DNA from: Volutella citrinella
Lineage: Eukaryota > Ascomycota > Sordariomycetes > Hypocreales > Nectriaceae
Assembly: GCA_034401135.1 (NCBI GenBank)
Contig: JAWZSP010000005.1
Coordinates: forward strand, 2,790,001-2,854,000
Reading direction: 5' to 3'
DNA: 64,000 bases
A model generated the notes under the pieces. That model had not been told where the DNA came from. It ran no database searches and was given only the letters and a program-made list of their open reading frames with translations. Positions 1 through 11,340 of this stretch are shown here, one piece after another (the first letter of the stretch is position 1; each line of letters starts with the position of its first letter). The position numbers and the translations under genes were made by a program.

Positions 1-2
1 GA

Positions 3-1622
3 GCAAACGAGAATGAGCGTTTCTACAGCAGCCCATTGAGTCAGATGGATATTCTTGCCGGAAACGTTGCTCGCCATGTCGAAGAAACACAAGCGTTGTT
101 CGAAGTGATCAAGATGGCGGAGGGTCGGTCTGATTATGATACCGCCACTATTACGAAGATTGCGATTGAGCCTGCACCCGGAGATGCGATGATCGCCTCA
201 CCCAAGTCCTCCACTCCAGCATCGCCTCGCCCTAACTTTGGTATTCCCTCCGCCGACGACCCAGACCCATTTGGGGTTTTGGCTCTGGAAATGGCTGGCC
301 TAGAAATTCGAGAAGCCGGCACCCAACTCCGACCGCAGAGCAGCCAGTTCGACCTCAACCAACCTCCGACTAGCCCCGCCTTTTCAAAATTTAACCGCCA
401 GAGCATTGATACTTTCACGTCTAGGAGCAACCGTGCAAGCTTCATGTCCTCCAGAACTATCAAAAGCCAAATGACAGATGCAGGCACACAGACTGGCGTG
501 GGAGCCACCCCCGACACTACCCCAAGCCCTGGACAGAGCGAAGACGGTCGAGATCGGGTATCATCCACTAAAATTCTTGAGGCAACCGAGGAGTCCGAAG
601 TGGATTACACCAAGGTTGACTTGACTCCTCTGAAACATCTCAGTGGCAGTAGTACACCCGCCAGCATCGCCAGCCAGAGTAGCACAACGGCTGTGGATCA
701 CGACAGCCCCATGGTGGACCCTACGCCCGCATTTGTTTCGGACAAAGTATCGAATTCTCAAGAGAAGGATGTGAAAGAGTCGAACCAGGATGACGAAAGG
801 GATGATTGTGAAGCCAATGAGACAGACGACTTGGACGATGATGACGACTTGGACGAGGAGGAGCCTGTTGTGTTCGAGGTGGCGGCTGTTCAGCCAGCCA
901 GAACCCAAGCTGTCGCTTCGCGGGTGATCCACGCCAAAGGCAACGTGGTGACGATTCCCAAGAGGATCCCTCCTCCGTTGCCCACACGAAGCCCCGCCCG
1001 GGCATCTCGCTCAAGTAAAAGCGAGATGGGGGATGTTTCAAACCTTCGGAGCCCCCTCCGCCAGGCCTTCAGCGAAGAGGATCTTAAAGCGGACGACGAC
1101 AGTCAGAGCCAGAAACGATCTTCTGTTCATTTGAAGCCGACCAACGCGAATATTACTCGTACACACGAGGAAGGGCACCTTGAAGGACCAGAGACGCCCA
1201 AGCCCTTCAATGCCGAATCAAAGGTGGATATGTCTCTGGATGTCAAGATTAATGAGGCTTCGGAGGATGTTGCAAAAATTGCCCAGTCTCCTGAGCCAAA
1301 AATCAACGAAAAGAGCACCGTTGAGCCGAACCCTCATCCCACAGTTCCACCGCTGGATCACCTAGACCCTGATGATGAGACCTCGAAGAAGCGCAGTTCG
1401 TCGATCTACACCGGCACTACCGAAGAGCGATGGAGCCTCGACGACTCATCGCTGGCTACGCCCACTTCGGACCGCCCCTTCTCTGCGATGGACGACAACA
1501 TCAGCAGCGACGAGACACCCAAGAAGCCCACACTGCAAATCGTCGAACCCAACGAGAAAGCTGACGGGCTCAGCAAAGTCGGACCAAAGGAAACGACTGC
1601 TGCTCCAATTACGGTCGCATAA
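3..1622 (+). CDS. C-terminal part of an acidic, Ser/Pro-rich protein (5' end outside window)
   Basis: The frame is open from the first bases of the window (reading Ala-Asn-Glu-Asn-Glu-Arg...) to a TAA at 1620-1622, so this is the C-terminal 539 residues of a longer protein. I do not recognise the family. The first 40 or so residues look folded and helical; the rest is low-complexity Ser/Thr/Pro with many SP/TP sites. It holds an acidic run near 835-870 and one proline motif (IPKRIPPPLPTRSPAR, near 955-1000) that fits a class I SH3 ligand. This suggests a phosphorylated, disordered tail of a cortical or signalling protein, which is inference only. Codon use and frame length are coding-like, and the long overlapping frames on the other strand are shadows. 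Confidence 0.75.
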   Translation, partial: ANENERFYSSPLSQMDILAGNVARHVEETQALFEVIKMAEGRSDYDTATITKIAIEPAPGDAMIASPKSSTPASPRPNFGIPSADDPDPFGVLALEMAGLEIREAGTQLRPQSSQFDLNQPPTSPAFSKFNRQSIDTFTSRSNRASFMSSRTIKSQMTDAGTQTGVGATPDTTPSPGQSEDGRDRVSSTKILEATEESEVDYTKVDLTPLKHLSGSSTPASIASQSSTTAVDHDSPMVDPTPAFVSDKVSNSQEKDVKESNQDDERDDCEANETDDLDDDDDLDEEEPVVFEVAAVQPARTQAVASRVIHAKGNVVTIPKRIPPPLPTRSPARASRSSKSEMGDVSNLRSPLRQAFSEEDLKADDDSQSQKRSSVHLKPTNANITRTHEEGHLEGPETPKPFNAESKVDMSLDVKINEASEDVAKIAQSPEPKINEKSTVEPNPHPTVPPLDHLDPDDETSKKRSSSIYTGTTEERWSLDDSSLATPTSDRPFSAMDDNISSDETPKKPTLQIVEPNEKADGLSKVGPKETTAAPITVA

Positions 1623-2792
1623 CTTACCCTGGCTCACGATATGACGAACTATATTTGATTGATCGATTGATTGTGATTCGGGAACCAAGGCGCAATACCC
1701 CAAATTTCATTTGCTTTTCAACTACAGACCATGGCCGATATCAACGGCCTCTCGGCGGATTTGCGAGGCGTCATTTCATTTTGTTCATCTAGTTGATATA
1801 ACTTTGGCGGTGTATTGCTATGGGTTTGACGACATTTTTGATTCTGGGCGGCGACCCCAGAGCCGGCGTTGAATGGGATCATTATTTGGCGCAGCTTGCT
1901 CGGGCAGCAGATATCTGAAGATTGCTGCACGGGCTGATGCAGACACGGGCGAGAAAGTATTACCACGGGGCTGTACGAGAAGACAGCTGGGGATATATGG
2001 ATGAGGACATGCAGACGTGGAGGATTTGTACAATGAGTTAAACATGGTTCATGATTAAGTGGCACTCGACGAGGCGACTTTGGCCAGCACGATATGTCTA
2101 CTGCTGTTGAATATAATGATGATACAATTCAAGATTTCGCTGTGTTGTGAGTGAGCCGGCTTGTGAGGTTGGTTGTGGTTGGCGTCGGGGAGAGATAATG
2201 TTTGGGGACTGGGTACCAAACACCAGCTGTGATGCCCCACGGCCCTGGCACTGCTGGCAGCTGGCAGCTGGCAGCCCTGGGACCAAGTTGTGGTGATGAA
2301 AATAGGCGGCGTGGTCTGAATTTTTTGTGCTCTTGTCTCTTTGCAAACTTCTTGTCATTCCTGGATCTTGCTTAACACCGTCTGCGAAACCATTGCTCCC
2401 TCGCTCCATCAACGAATCGCGGCAACACTGACCAATCCCCGATGGGTGCCACACCTGATAGCACCACTGAGTGGTGCCTCGCCTCCAGAGGACGAAGGGG
2501 CTGCAGGGCCGCCCCCAGCACACTCAATCACGTGACGGTTGACTGCACCACAGCCACAAGGCCAGCCACCACGAAGTCGGCGCCACAGCCTCTCGCGCGC
2601 AAAGATCCAGCGCCTGCGACTCCATCGCGACGAAGCAAGCGCGTTCTTGGGCAGATCAACTACAGCGGCATCGGCCCCGGTACTTCAACCTCGACTCCCC
2701 GCAAAGCCACCCCGAACCGACGGGACGGAAGCCCATCTCCACATTCTCTTTCAAAGAACTCGGCGCGCAGACGCCTCCGAAGCGGCCTCACC
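1623..2792. other. Intergenic region upstream of ARP9
   Basis: No independent gene is visible. The left part is the 3' flank of the preceding gene; the right part should carry the ARP9 promoter and 5' UTR. From 2442 to 2792 the sequence has no stop in the ARP9 frame and is rich in Arg/Ser/Pro codons, so an upstream start cannot be fully excluded. A 7-bp tandem repeat lies at 2254-2274. Confidence 0.6.
2254..2274. repeat. Tandem repeat (CTGGCAG)x3
   Basis: Three perfect copies of the heptamer CTGGCAG, about 0.5 kb upstream of the ARP9 start. Probably simple-sequence slippage; no function can be read from it. Confidence 0.85.
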
Positions 2793-5058
2793 ATGTCGAG
2801 CACGGCAGGCAAGTGGCGCGAGGAGCAGATCCTCATCGTGTGCCCTGGCAGTCGCACGACCATGGCTCAGCTGGGGTGCAGCGAGCTGACGCTCCCCGCG
2901 CATCGTCTGCCAACGCGCATGTTCAAGGACGGCGACCTGTGGGCGCCCTTCCACAAGACGAAGCGGACTAGGCTGGTGAATGGTGTCGAGGAGGAGGAAT
3001 GGATCGAGGACACGGATGCTGATGAGGGCGCAGTGTACCCCATTGAAGGTGCGTAGTTTGCCTAATCATCCTGGAACAGGGCGAGATACAGCCAGAGAAG
3101 CTTCCGGGCACAAGCTAACGCCTTCTACAGCTGGTCGCATCGTCAACATGGATGCACTGCTAGCTTTCCTCGACCATGTCCACGGCATCCTCACAACCAC
3201 ATATCACAACACCCCCATCATGCTAATGGCATCTCCGCAATGGACGCGACCAGACTGCGAGACCATTGCGCGTTACATTTTCGAAAACACACGCACTCCG
3301 GCCCTCTGCATCATCCACAGCGGAATTGCAACCCAATACGGGTTGAAGTGGCCGCACATGACTGTGGTGGACATTGGCTACCAGAAGGTGGATGTCACAG
3401 CTATCTATGACGGCCGGGTTGTCGGTCACATGGACCTGGGCGCAACGTATGAGGACAAGCAAATGAGCGGCGGCCAGGTGTTTACCCAGGCACTGCTGGA
3501 CCTCCTGAAGGGCAAGGGATTCAACCAGGACATGGCGGAGCAACTGAAGAAGAGCGCTATTTGTGAGGTACTCCCTTATGCGCCGACGGCCAAGGGTCTG
3601 ATGGACCTGCCCGTCGAGAGTACAGTAGGAGCACCCGCTGGTGCGCCTGCAACAGAAACCGAGCCCCCGAGGGCCCTGGACCCCAAGGGCGACGAGGGAG
3701 ACAACGACAATGGCGATGATGATGGCGTTCTAGATGTGGCCAGCATTGTGACCAGTGGCCAGACCAAGGAGTTCCTCGCCAAGAAGGAGAAAGAGAAGGA
3801 GAAGGGCAAGGGTGGACGTAAGGCCAAAGGCGATAAGGACGACGGCGGCGCAGCAAAGCCTGCCCGCTTGCCCAACTCGAAGCGAACGCACAATACCTTC
3901 TTCTTCGAGGAGATCATCCAAGAAGAGGTGCCTCGCCCCCCTGCCGCTGAGAAGGTCACGCCGCCGAGCACCAATGGCGCGCCCGGCCCTACTGCTCCTG
4001 TCGATGCCGAGAAGAAGGAGAATGCGACGAACGGCGACGTCGCTGCGACGGGAGATGGGTCAGCTCCCGCCACTGCTCCCATCCCGACAGACGCCCCTAA
4101 GCCCGCCGAGGGCGACGGACAAGGCACAGAAGCCAAGCCGGAGGCCCAGCCTGAGCCGAAAGCAGAGACGAGTGCCCCCCCTACTGAAGGTGCGACGACG
4201 GCGACGACTACGACGACGGCGACAGCGCCAGCTGCACAGAATGACGAGCCCCCGGAGAAGCGAGCCAAGCGCGTACGTCGGGACATCGAAGTTGGCCTTG
4301 AGCGCTTCCAATTCGCAAAGCGTGACGAGATTGACCGCATTGCCAACGCCATTTACCGCACCATCCAGGGCATCGACGACATGTACATGCGCCCGGCTTG
4401 CTGGGACGGCCTGGTGTTTGTCGGCAACGGATCCCGCCTGCGCGGCCTGCGTGACAACATCCTCCAGACGCTCAACGCGCGCCACCTCGTCTCACCCTCC
4501 ACGGCGACCATCTTCACCTCGGAACTGCCGTCCAACATGGCTACCCCCACGGGCACAGGCGCACAGACACCCACTGGCAGCTTCACCGGCGCGCCTCACC
4601 AGCTGCCCACTGGCGGCGTGAACCCTCTCCTGCAGGCGGCCGTCACGTCTGCTGCGGCCGGCGGCGTGGCGACCCCCGGCGGCCCCCCTATCGTAGGAAC
4701 TCCCCAGGCCGGCTCCGAGACAGGAGGCCCTGCTGTCGCGCACCACTTCCACAGCCAGACCCCGACGAGCATCAAGATGGCCGCCCTGCCCACCTACCTG
4801 GGCGAATGGTCCAAGAACGGGTTCGAGGAGGCCATGTTCCTCGGCGCCCAGGTGGCCGCCCGCATCGCCTTCTGCCTGCATTCCAACATGGACGCCCAAG
4901 CCATCGAGGCCCAGCGCCTGATGAGCCTCAGCAGAGTGGACTACAAGTACGTGAATCCTCCACCAAATCTGCTCCTTTTTGTCATTGTCATTGTACTAAT
5001 GTTGTTTCGCAGTGAGCTTGGCCCCAAGGGCATCCGCACGCACTCGATGCTCGGCTAG
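2793..5058 (+). CDS. ARP9: Actin-related protein 9 (ARP9), RSC/SWI-SNF subunit
   Basis: Predicted exons 2793-3048, 3131-4946 and 5013-5058 give 705 aa. The second intron holds a TACTAAT branch site and is a multiple of three, so unspliced reading stays open. The order of conserved blocks matches yeast Arp9: an N-terminal ILIVCPGSRTT strand, the TPALCIIHSG and VVDIGYQKVDVTAIYDG actin-fold core, a VASIVTSGQTKEFL segment, and a C-terminal YLGEWSKNGFEEAMFLGAQ block. Family knowledge: Arp9 pairs with Arp7 on the HSA helix of the remodeller ATPase and does not need ATP hydrolysis. Between about residues 250 and 430 lies a Lys/Glu then Ala/Pro/Thr/Glu low-complexity insert that makes the protein far longer than the yeast one (about 470 aa). 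The start has a good CACCATG-like context. ARP8 is less likely because the motif order fits Arp9 throughout. Confidence 0.9.
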
Positions 5059-5826
5059 ATCAGGTTTAGATTTTGGTGTACGTGTTTTTGCGTCTTGTTT
5101 CTTGCCTCGCGTCTTGGACCGTTTCCCTGATGGAGGGTAAATATGTACTCGGAGTTCTTTCAGGCAGCGATGGGAGATGGAATACGGGATTGAGAGTAAC
5201 CAAAAAAAGAAGGGATGCAAGGCCCTAGACTCAACCGAGGACTCGCCGAGACAAGGGAAAGGGCGGGAGGCGGAGCTCACAGCTAGCTTGATGGCGTCGT
5301 AGATTCGTCCTGTTCCATGACGGTTCAGCGGATGATCAGGAGAACGTAATACCATAGAAAGCTGTTTGCAGCCCTACTCGTCTTCTACTTGCAAGTTCGT
5401 TCCACTTCCACTTAGATTCAAGTGAGCAAGTTAAAACCTGATGTAACTAGCAATGTGTCTATGCACCTGTGTCTTCTGGAAAGTGAAATGCCCTATTTCA
5501 TCCTCAGATCCGTGTCCAGTCCCGGAGAGAGTGATGCCCATGTCCAGATATCGGCCTGCATCAACGTTATCCCTCAAGTAGACGCATGCCAACGCCCGCA
5601 TTAGCCTCTGACCCCCGTTTTATTTGCTGTTGATCACGCCATAAAACCACTAGGCTAGCAAAGAAAGAACAACGCCCTCTGCGTTGATAGAAACTCAAAT
5701 TCTCAAATGCTAAATATTACCCTCGCGACGCCTAATCATAAGCAAGCCGAATCACTAATACGGAACTTGCTGACCGTGATTCTGATGTGTAGAGAGGGCG
5801 TCGTATGAGAAGGTGGCGATGTCCCT
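5059..5826. other. Convergent 3' flank between ARP9 and the MATE gene
   Basis: No gene supported. It should contain both 3' UTRs and polyadenylation signals. Short frames here look random. Confidence 0.6.
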
Positions 5827-7940
5827 CTATCCACTGGCATTCCTAGAAGCAGCCTCGACTGCAGCTTGGTGCCAGTTGAACCTGGCAGCAAAGTAGTACT
5901 CGCTCACAGCGACACTAAAAAACATTAGCTCAGGCTGACTCCCGTGGTTATGCTGTATGCCTCTTACCATGTAGTGCCGACAGCAACTCCAGCCCACAAT
6001 CCGTCCAGCCGCCAGTCCATGGTGAAGCCCCAAAATAGTTGCAGGGGAAGAGATATCAGATAGAAGGAAATGAGGTTCGCAGGGCCCCCTATGGACTGCC
6101 TACCGATACCTCGAAGCAAACCTCCTGCGCCTGCGGCGAGGCTGTCCAGGACTTGCATGATGGCAAGAATAGGGATCACACTGACAACCAGGTCAATGAC
6201 GTCTTGATCCTTGGTGAAGAGGAGCGGTAGGTAATAACGCAGACCCCAGAACAGGATGAGATCAATGAAACCGATGACAAGGTGTATGACGAAAGACTAC
6301 TCAGGAGGTCGTCAGCAATGAGTTCACTGAACGATGGATAGCTTTGGGGATGTGGCTTGAGAAGACTTACCACTCTAGCACTTGTCCTGGCAGCGTCCAC
6401 CAGTCCAGCTCCAATGAGATTAGCGATTCTTGTCGATGTGGCAATTGAAATTGGGAAGGGGATCTGGTACGAGACGCTTTCGAGGGTGTTAATAACACTC
6501 TGCGCAGCTAGATACTCGGTGCCAAAACTCGCGGCCATGAGCGTCATGACCTCAAATGCCAACCACTCGGCTTCCACCATGATCATACCAGGGAGGGCCA
6601 GGCGAATCATGACGCCCCAGTTGGTCAGGGCACGGCGGCTGAACCCGCCCCAGCACTCATAACCGTCGACGAACCGAACGTAGAGGAAGAGGAAGAGCGG
6701 GAGCAGGGAGTTCGTCACGACCACTGCAATCGGAGCACCAATGAAGCCATACTCAAGTTTCCATACAAGCAGCCAGCTTAGAAACACGTTGAAGGGCGCG
6801 ACAATCAGAAGCACATAGGTTGTTGCACGGAACAGTCCCTGCGCCTGCGTGAAGCGCTTCCCAGCTTCGAATAAAATGAATCCTGGTATCCCGAAAATCA
6901 TGACCCTGAGGTAAAGGCCAGCCAAACGCGCCGACTCGGGCTCTGGCACAAGGTGATAGAGGATCCTATCGGCGAAACACCAAAGCACCATGATGGGGAG
7001 ACTCAGGAGGAAGAGGAAATATGTCATCCGCTGAAACTGCAACCCTACGAGATGCTTGTGGCCCGAGCCGTAAGCCTGGGAGCAAAGAGTATCCAGACTT
7101 GTGGCAAGGCCTTGGAAAGGGCCTATACAGGTTATGGACGCAGACATGGTGGCCACTTGAAGCGGTTAGCACAAATAATCACTCGGATCATCCAATCTGA
7201 ATCGGAGGCCTTGGGGGGTCTGAGGATGACTTACGAGAAACTGCGCCGAGTTCGAGCTTTCCGATGCGACCAACAGCGAATACGCTGGTTACATTGACAG
7301 AATACTGTAAGAAGAATGTGATAATAAGCGGAGCTGAGTAGGTGATCAGCGTCTTTGTCTCACGCTGCCAAGTCGTTCTAATGCGGTTCTCAGCAATGGC
7401 ATTCTCCCATGCTTCGTCTACATCGTCATCATAAGAGCTGAAGGAGGGAACAGCACTGTCACGACGAGGAATAAGCGGATCAGACTCGGTTGGAGCCCGC
7501 ACAACGATGGCGGGTCTCTCTTCATCCTGGGATATGGGCACTTTTGTGCCAAAAACCCGGCGATATGCGCGAGCGGCCCATGTCTGCGAATGTTGAGCAT
7601 GCTTGGGAGGTAGAACGTGGTTGTCGCGAAGCAAGCTACGCTCTGCATTGCGGGATTGCTTCCTCTCCAGTGGCGTCATGGCCGGTTCATCAAAGGTTTG
7701 AGGATTGAGGGCAGGGCGCCCACCGCTATAGGCGACACCGCTAGGTCTCCTATACATGAAGGGGTGGTGCTCCGCTTCCAGATCATCCCCAATGGCCCCT
7801 TCGGCGACATCGTCATCCGGGCATGCAGCAATGTCTTGGGCAAGGGCTTGCTCAGCTAGCGGGGAATTGGATCTCCAAGACGAGCCGAAGACGGGGCGTT
7901 CGGCGAAGGCCGAAGACACGCTGCCCCTTGGCTTAACCAT
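5827..7940 (-). CDS. MATE-family multidrug/toxin extrusion transporter (ERC1-like)
   Basis: Four exons on the minus strand: 7940-7235, 7155-6371, 6296-5968, 5914-5827, giving 635 aa. All borders are GT..AG and keep frame. A hydrophilic N-terminal tail of roughly 200 residues, rich in Ser/Arg/Asp, precedes about 12 hydrophobic segments. MATE hallmarks are visible across the first splice junction: GAVSLATMSA, then GLATSLDTLCSQAYGSG. Later come RFTQAQG in the first half and GGLLRGIGRQ in the second half. The family exports organic cations or drugs in exchange for H+ or Na+; the closest yeast relative by layout is ERC1 (ethionine resistance), usually vacuolar. Substrate cannot be told from sequence. 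Nothing nearby suggests a metabolite cluster, so general detoxification or vacuolar storage is the likeliest role. Confidence 0.92.
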
Positions 7941-8659
7941 TGTGATGATGATTGATGATGGGTAGATGGTGGTTTTTGTTCAGTTGATGGAAGGGAAGAT
8001 GAAAGAGCCCTCGCAAGACGCGAGAGCGGCGTCGACGAGAACCTGTTTGTGCTGGGCTACCCCTCGTTCTTGTTGAACGCCACCACAAGATAACTGTAAT
8101 TTGTGTGACAGACTCAGGCGGTGAGAATGAGGAAACCTGATTTGGAAATTAAAAAAAAAAAGGGAAAAGGCTGATTGATGAGGAGTCTGGAGGACCTCAA
8201 TCAGATATAACCCAAGTCTGCTGGTCAATTGACCTGGAAGTGTCAACTGATCAGTTGGTGCTTGAAGTTGCTTTTATCAAGAGGCAGGCGTTCGTGCACC
8301 ACCGGCCAATCCCGTCAATCGCCCTCGCATGAGCCGACCCAAGTGGAGTAATATAGCCGCTCGTCGCCGCCACCGGGGCCTTCATGGTGGTAGTCTGAGT
8401 CACTAGGGGACGGCTTTGCGCCTAACCGGTGCCGGAAGGTCTCTGGAGAAAGCCGCCACTCAGGACGTCGCGGGTGATCTGAGGTGGAGTGCTCTTGGAG
8501 TTGTGCAGCGTAGGGCGCGCTGTTGCATGTCATTCATTTCGTCCAGCCGCCTGCGGGGAGGCTCCTCATGCACGCAAAAGATTTTCTGCCGGGGGTGTGT
8601 GGCTGCTGCTGGCGTAACGTTTTCTCACTTTTCTCCGTTTTCTCTCATCTCCTACTCGT
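7941..8659. other. MATE promoter and TDP1 3' flank
   Basis: Both neighbours lie on the minus strand, so this spacer holds the MATE promoter and 5' UTR and the end of the TDP1 transcript. A poly(A) run (top strand) lies near 8150-8162. No gene seen. Confidence 0.55.
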
Positions 8660-10370
8660 TCAACTCTCCCCCCACGATCGCCCCATCCAATCCGGTTCAG
8701 GATGGCTTTGTGATGCAACCCAAGGTGTTTCTTCAGCCCCGTAGCGCTGCAGCGGCATGCTGTATGGGATTCTGAGCCCAACGACGTTCTCTCCTTGCTC
8801 AATGCCCTGCGAGGCTTTCGGCGTATCCGTCTTGAACGTCGCCACCATGTTAGTGCCCAAGGTGGGCCAGAACATGACACCGATTTCCCATGATGCAATC
8901 CGCATTTCCCCATTGGGCCGCGCAGAATCCCCCCACGCTTGTTTGGATAGGTTTGCCGATGTCAACAGGGCCCAATCGATGCCATCTTTTGCATATCGAA
9001 TATATGTCTTTACATGTGGCGCTGCACGGTTCCTCCCACTATCCCGAACTGGTTTGTTCCCGTCCAGCTCTGTCGCTAGTTAGTGCTTTTGTATAAACCC
9101 ATCTGTTGGTAGTGCAACTTACGCATTCCTCTGGGGGAGTCATTGCTCCAATGATGGAAAAGGGGACGGAGATAGTCTAGCTGTTTGACCTGCTGCGCGG
9201 ACTGTATCTTTGTATGAATTGAAGCACCCGACTCGTAACCATCCAATGACCGCCGTATCTCGTCGGCTGTTGGGAAGACAATCTTGAGCTTTGGTCGGGC
9301 TAGGGTTGGTCTGCTGCACTGAGCGAGCGACTTGAACAGTGTTTGTTGTATCCAGTCATCCTTTGCGCCGAGTGTAGCAATAGACGAGACCTGAACAACA
9401 ATCTCCGACTCATCTTGACGACAGTCTACATGCTTCAAGCAATTGCTCAAAGACGACCAGCCCCAAGATGTCCGAGAAGTACCTTGGCTGCTGTGTCTTC
9501 CCGGAACGCTCGCTATCAATGCGGCTTTAATACCTGAGAAGTCGAAGCAGGAAAGGCTTTCAACTAACGGCTTGCAGATCGCTTGCCGCGTATCATATGC
9601 CTCTAAATAATTAACAAGGTCGTTTTTGAATCGCTCACCGCTACCAACGGGATAGTTTCCCAGGCCTCGGGTATCGGGGGACGGCCCTGCAAGTTTTGGA
9701 AGCCAAGGGGACTTCCAAACCGCATTGCTCATATTGGTCCAATCCTTTGGAATCATGTTGGCTGTGTGGACAACAATCTGTGCTGCGTTGTCGTGGCGAA
9801 ACAAGATCATCATCTTTGAGTGATGTGTTCCAAACATTTCGGGCATCGGTGCGATGTGAAGTTGAAGATTATTGAACTCTTTAGAAATTTCCTATGCGAG
9901 ATCAAGTTATTTTAGATGTTTGCAATGGCATACTGGTATGTCAAGCTTCAACCCTTGACCACAAGGGGAGGAAAGGTTTCGTTTGGTCAAGAGCCGATGC
10001 GGGTATTTCCACACACCTCAAGTGCGATGCGATTGGAGTCTTCGCGTTTCCAGAAACCGTGTACCAAGTGAACTTTTACAAGATGTCTGGTGTCGGGGTC
10101 AAATGCATCCATTAGGAAATGGATATCGTGCAAGTAGTTGAACTCCCAACACTCAGCGATGAGTGGGTCACCTAAAATGTCCCTTAGGGTCACGGCATCT
10201 TGGTTAGAGTCTGCTGGAAGGTCTCTAATCCAGGTCAATTGCCATGGTGAAGGTTTAGAAGATGCGGCGCGTTGCTTTTTCAACGGGGGGCTGATGGATC
10301 GAGACAACGTTTTGGGGCCATGGTCTTCATCAGTAGGGCTGTGCCGTTGACGTTTCTTCTGATCGTCCAT
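8660..10370 (-). CDS. TDP1: Tyrosyl-DNA phosphodiesterase 1
   Basis: Three exons: 10370-10017, 9891-9123, 9069-8660, giving 510 aa. Tdp1 removes trapped topoisomerase I peptides from 3' DNA ends in the nucleus and belongs to the PLD/HKD superfamily. Both catalytic HxK motifs are present: H142-S-K144 in the block MPEMFGTHHSKMMI, and H393-V-K395 in AAPHVKTYIRYAKDG, followed by the family signature SANLSKQAWG. The N-terminal 50 residues are basic and Ser/Pro rich, as expected of a disordered nuclear tail with NLS-like KKRQR and PLKKQR. The acceptor of intron 2 is uncertain by 6 nt: the preferred site leaves exon 3 at 9069, and a TAG six bases upstream also keeps frame. Length is near other fungal Tdp1 proteins. 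Confidence 0.93.
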
Positions 10371-11340
10371 GACACTCGCTGTCTCGAGAGAGAAAAAATG
10401 ACACAGATGATGAAAGACTCGAGTTCCACCCTTGCATGCTAGTAGGTATGAGGCTCTGCGGTGGAAGACTGGCGACGTGGAACTGTCTGGGAAGTGCTGT
10501 TAAGCTTCACGAGGATGAGCTTATTAGGCAGGTCAGATGCACGGTCCTACCACTCTAACTGGGAAAGTAATGCTGCGGTAGTGAGGGTAGGAAATCTCCC
10601 ATGGGGGTTAAAGTCGGCAGATGCCTGAGTTACTACTATGGTAGCCAGCCTCCTGTTTATAGTAGCACTTACTTAGTAGTACTGAAGAGAGGGTTTAGCA
10701 TGGGCGTTGCAAGATACTGTCCTGGTCGGATTTGAGGTTGGTGGGGCAGAGGCTCAGAGGAGGAAGGGAGGATCCATGAATCCCACCGCCCAGTGACCTT
10801 CCCCAGGGTGGAGCACGCCCGTGGCGCATGTGGCGCACACCAACCAACGTTCGGACCACAGAGTACTTTGTGGTTGGTATGTGGCGCCACACGCTGCCCA
10901 TGATCTGGACACGGCGCGCCTGGCCATACAGAGAGCCTCTGCTTCTCCTAATTGAACTTCGCCTCTCCTTTCCCCCTCCGCCCGCTTCTCTCGCCTTGCA
11001 CGAGACCACCAAACGGCAGTGCGAGACGAGACATTATATTTCCTGTTTGTACTTGGTTCCCTTTTTTTTCTCCGATCTGCTTTGCGCTCGTAACCATTTA
11101 CTCCCCCACCTGGAGGTGATCGGCGGCCGATTTCCCTAGTGGCTTCCTTCAACTGCGCACCTCGAACCCGTCCCGCGCCCATCCGCATTGGCAGCCAACT
11201 GACACAACGACACCTGTCCCTTCTCTCTACAAACAGCCTCATCCTGCTTAAACTGCGCACGCGTACCTAGGCCCCCGCAGACCCACCAAACAGCTGCGAG
11301 CTTGACGTTGTTGCGCCGTACCTACAAGGTAACATCCGCA
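10371..11340. other. Divergent promoter region between TDP1 and the EPS1-like gene
   Basis: About 970 bp between two start codons. The right half is pyrimidine-rich on the plus strand (around 10940-11270), typical of a fungal promoter and 5' UTR. A GACGTGG core at about 10474-10480 resembles part of the unfolded-protein-response element, fitting a PDI promoter, but one such heptamer is weak evidence. Confidence 0.5.

Noticed and set aside
3576..4352. Long minus-strand frame of 258 codons opposite ARP9
   Set aside because: Ala/Ser/Val-rich shadow of the low-complexity ARP9 insert; no motif and fully inside a recognised gene.
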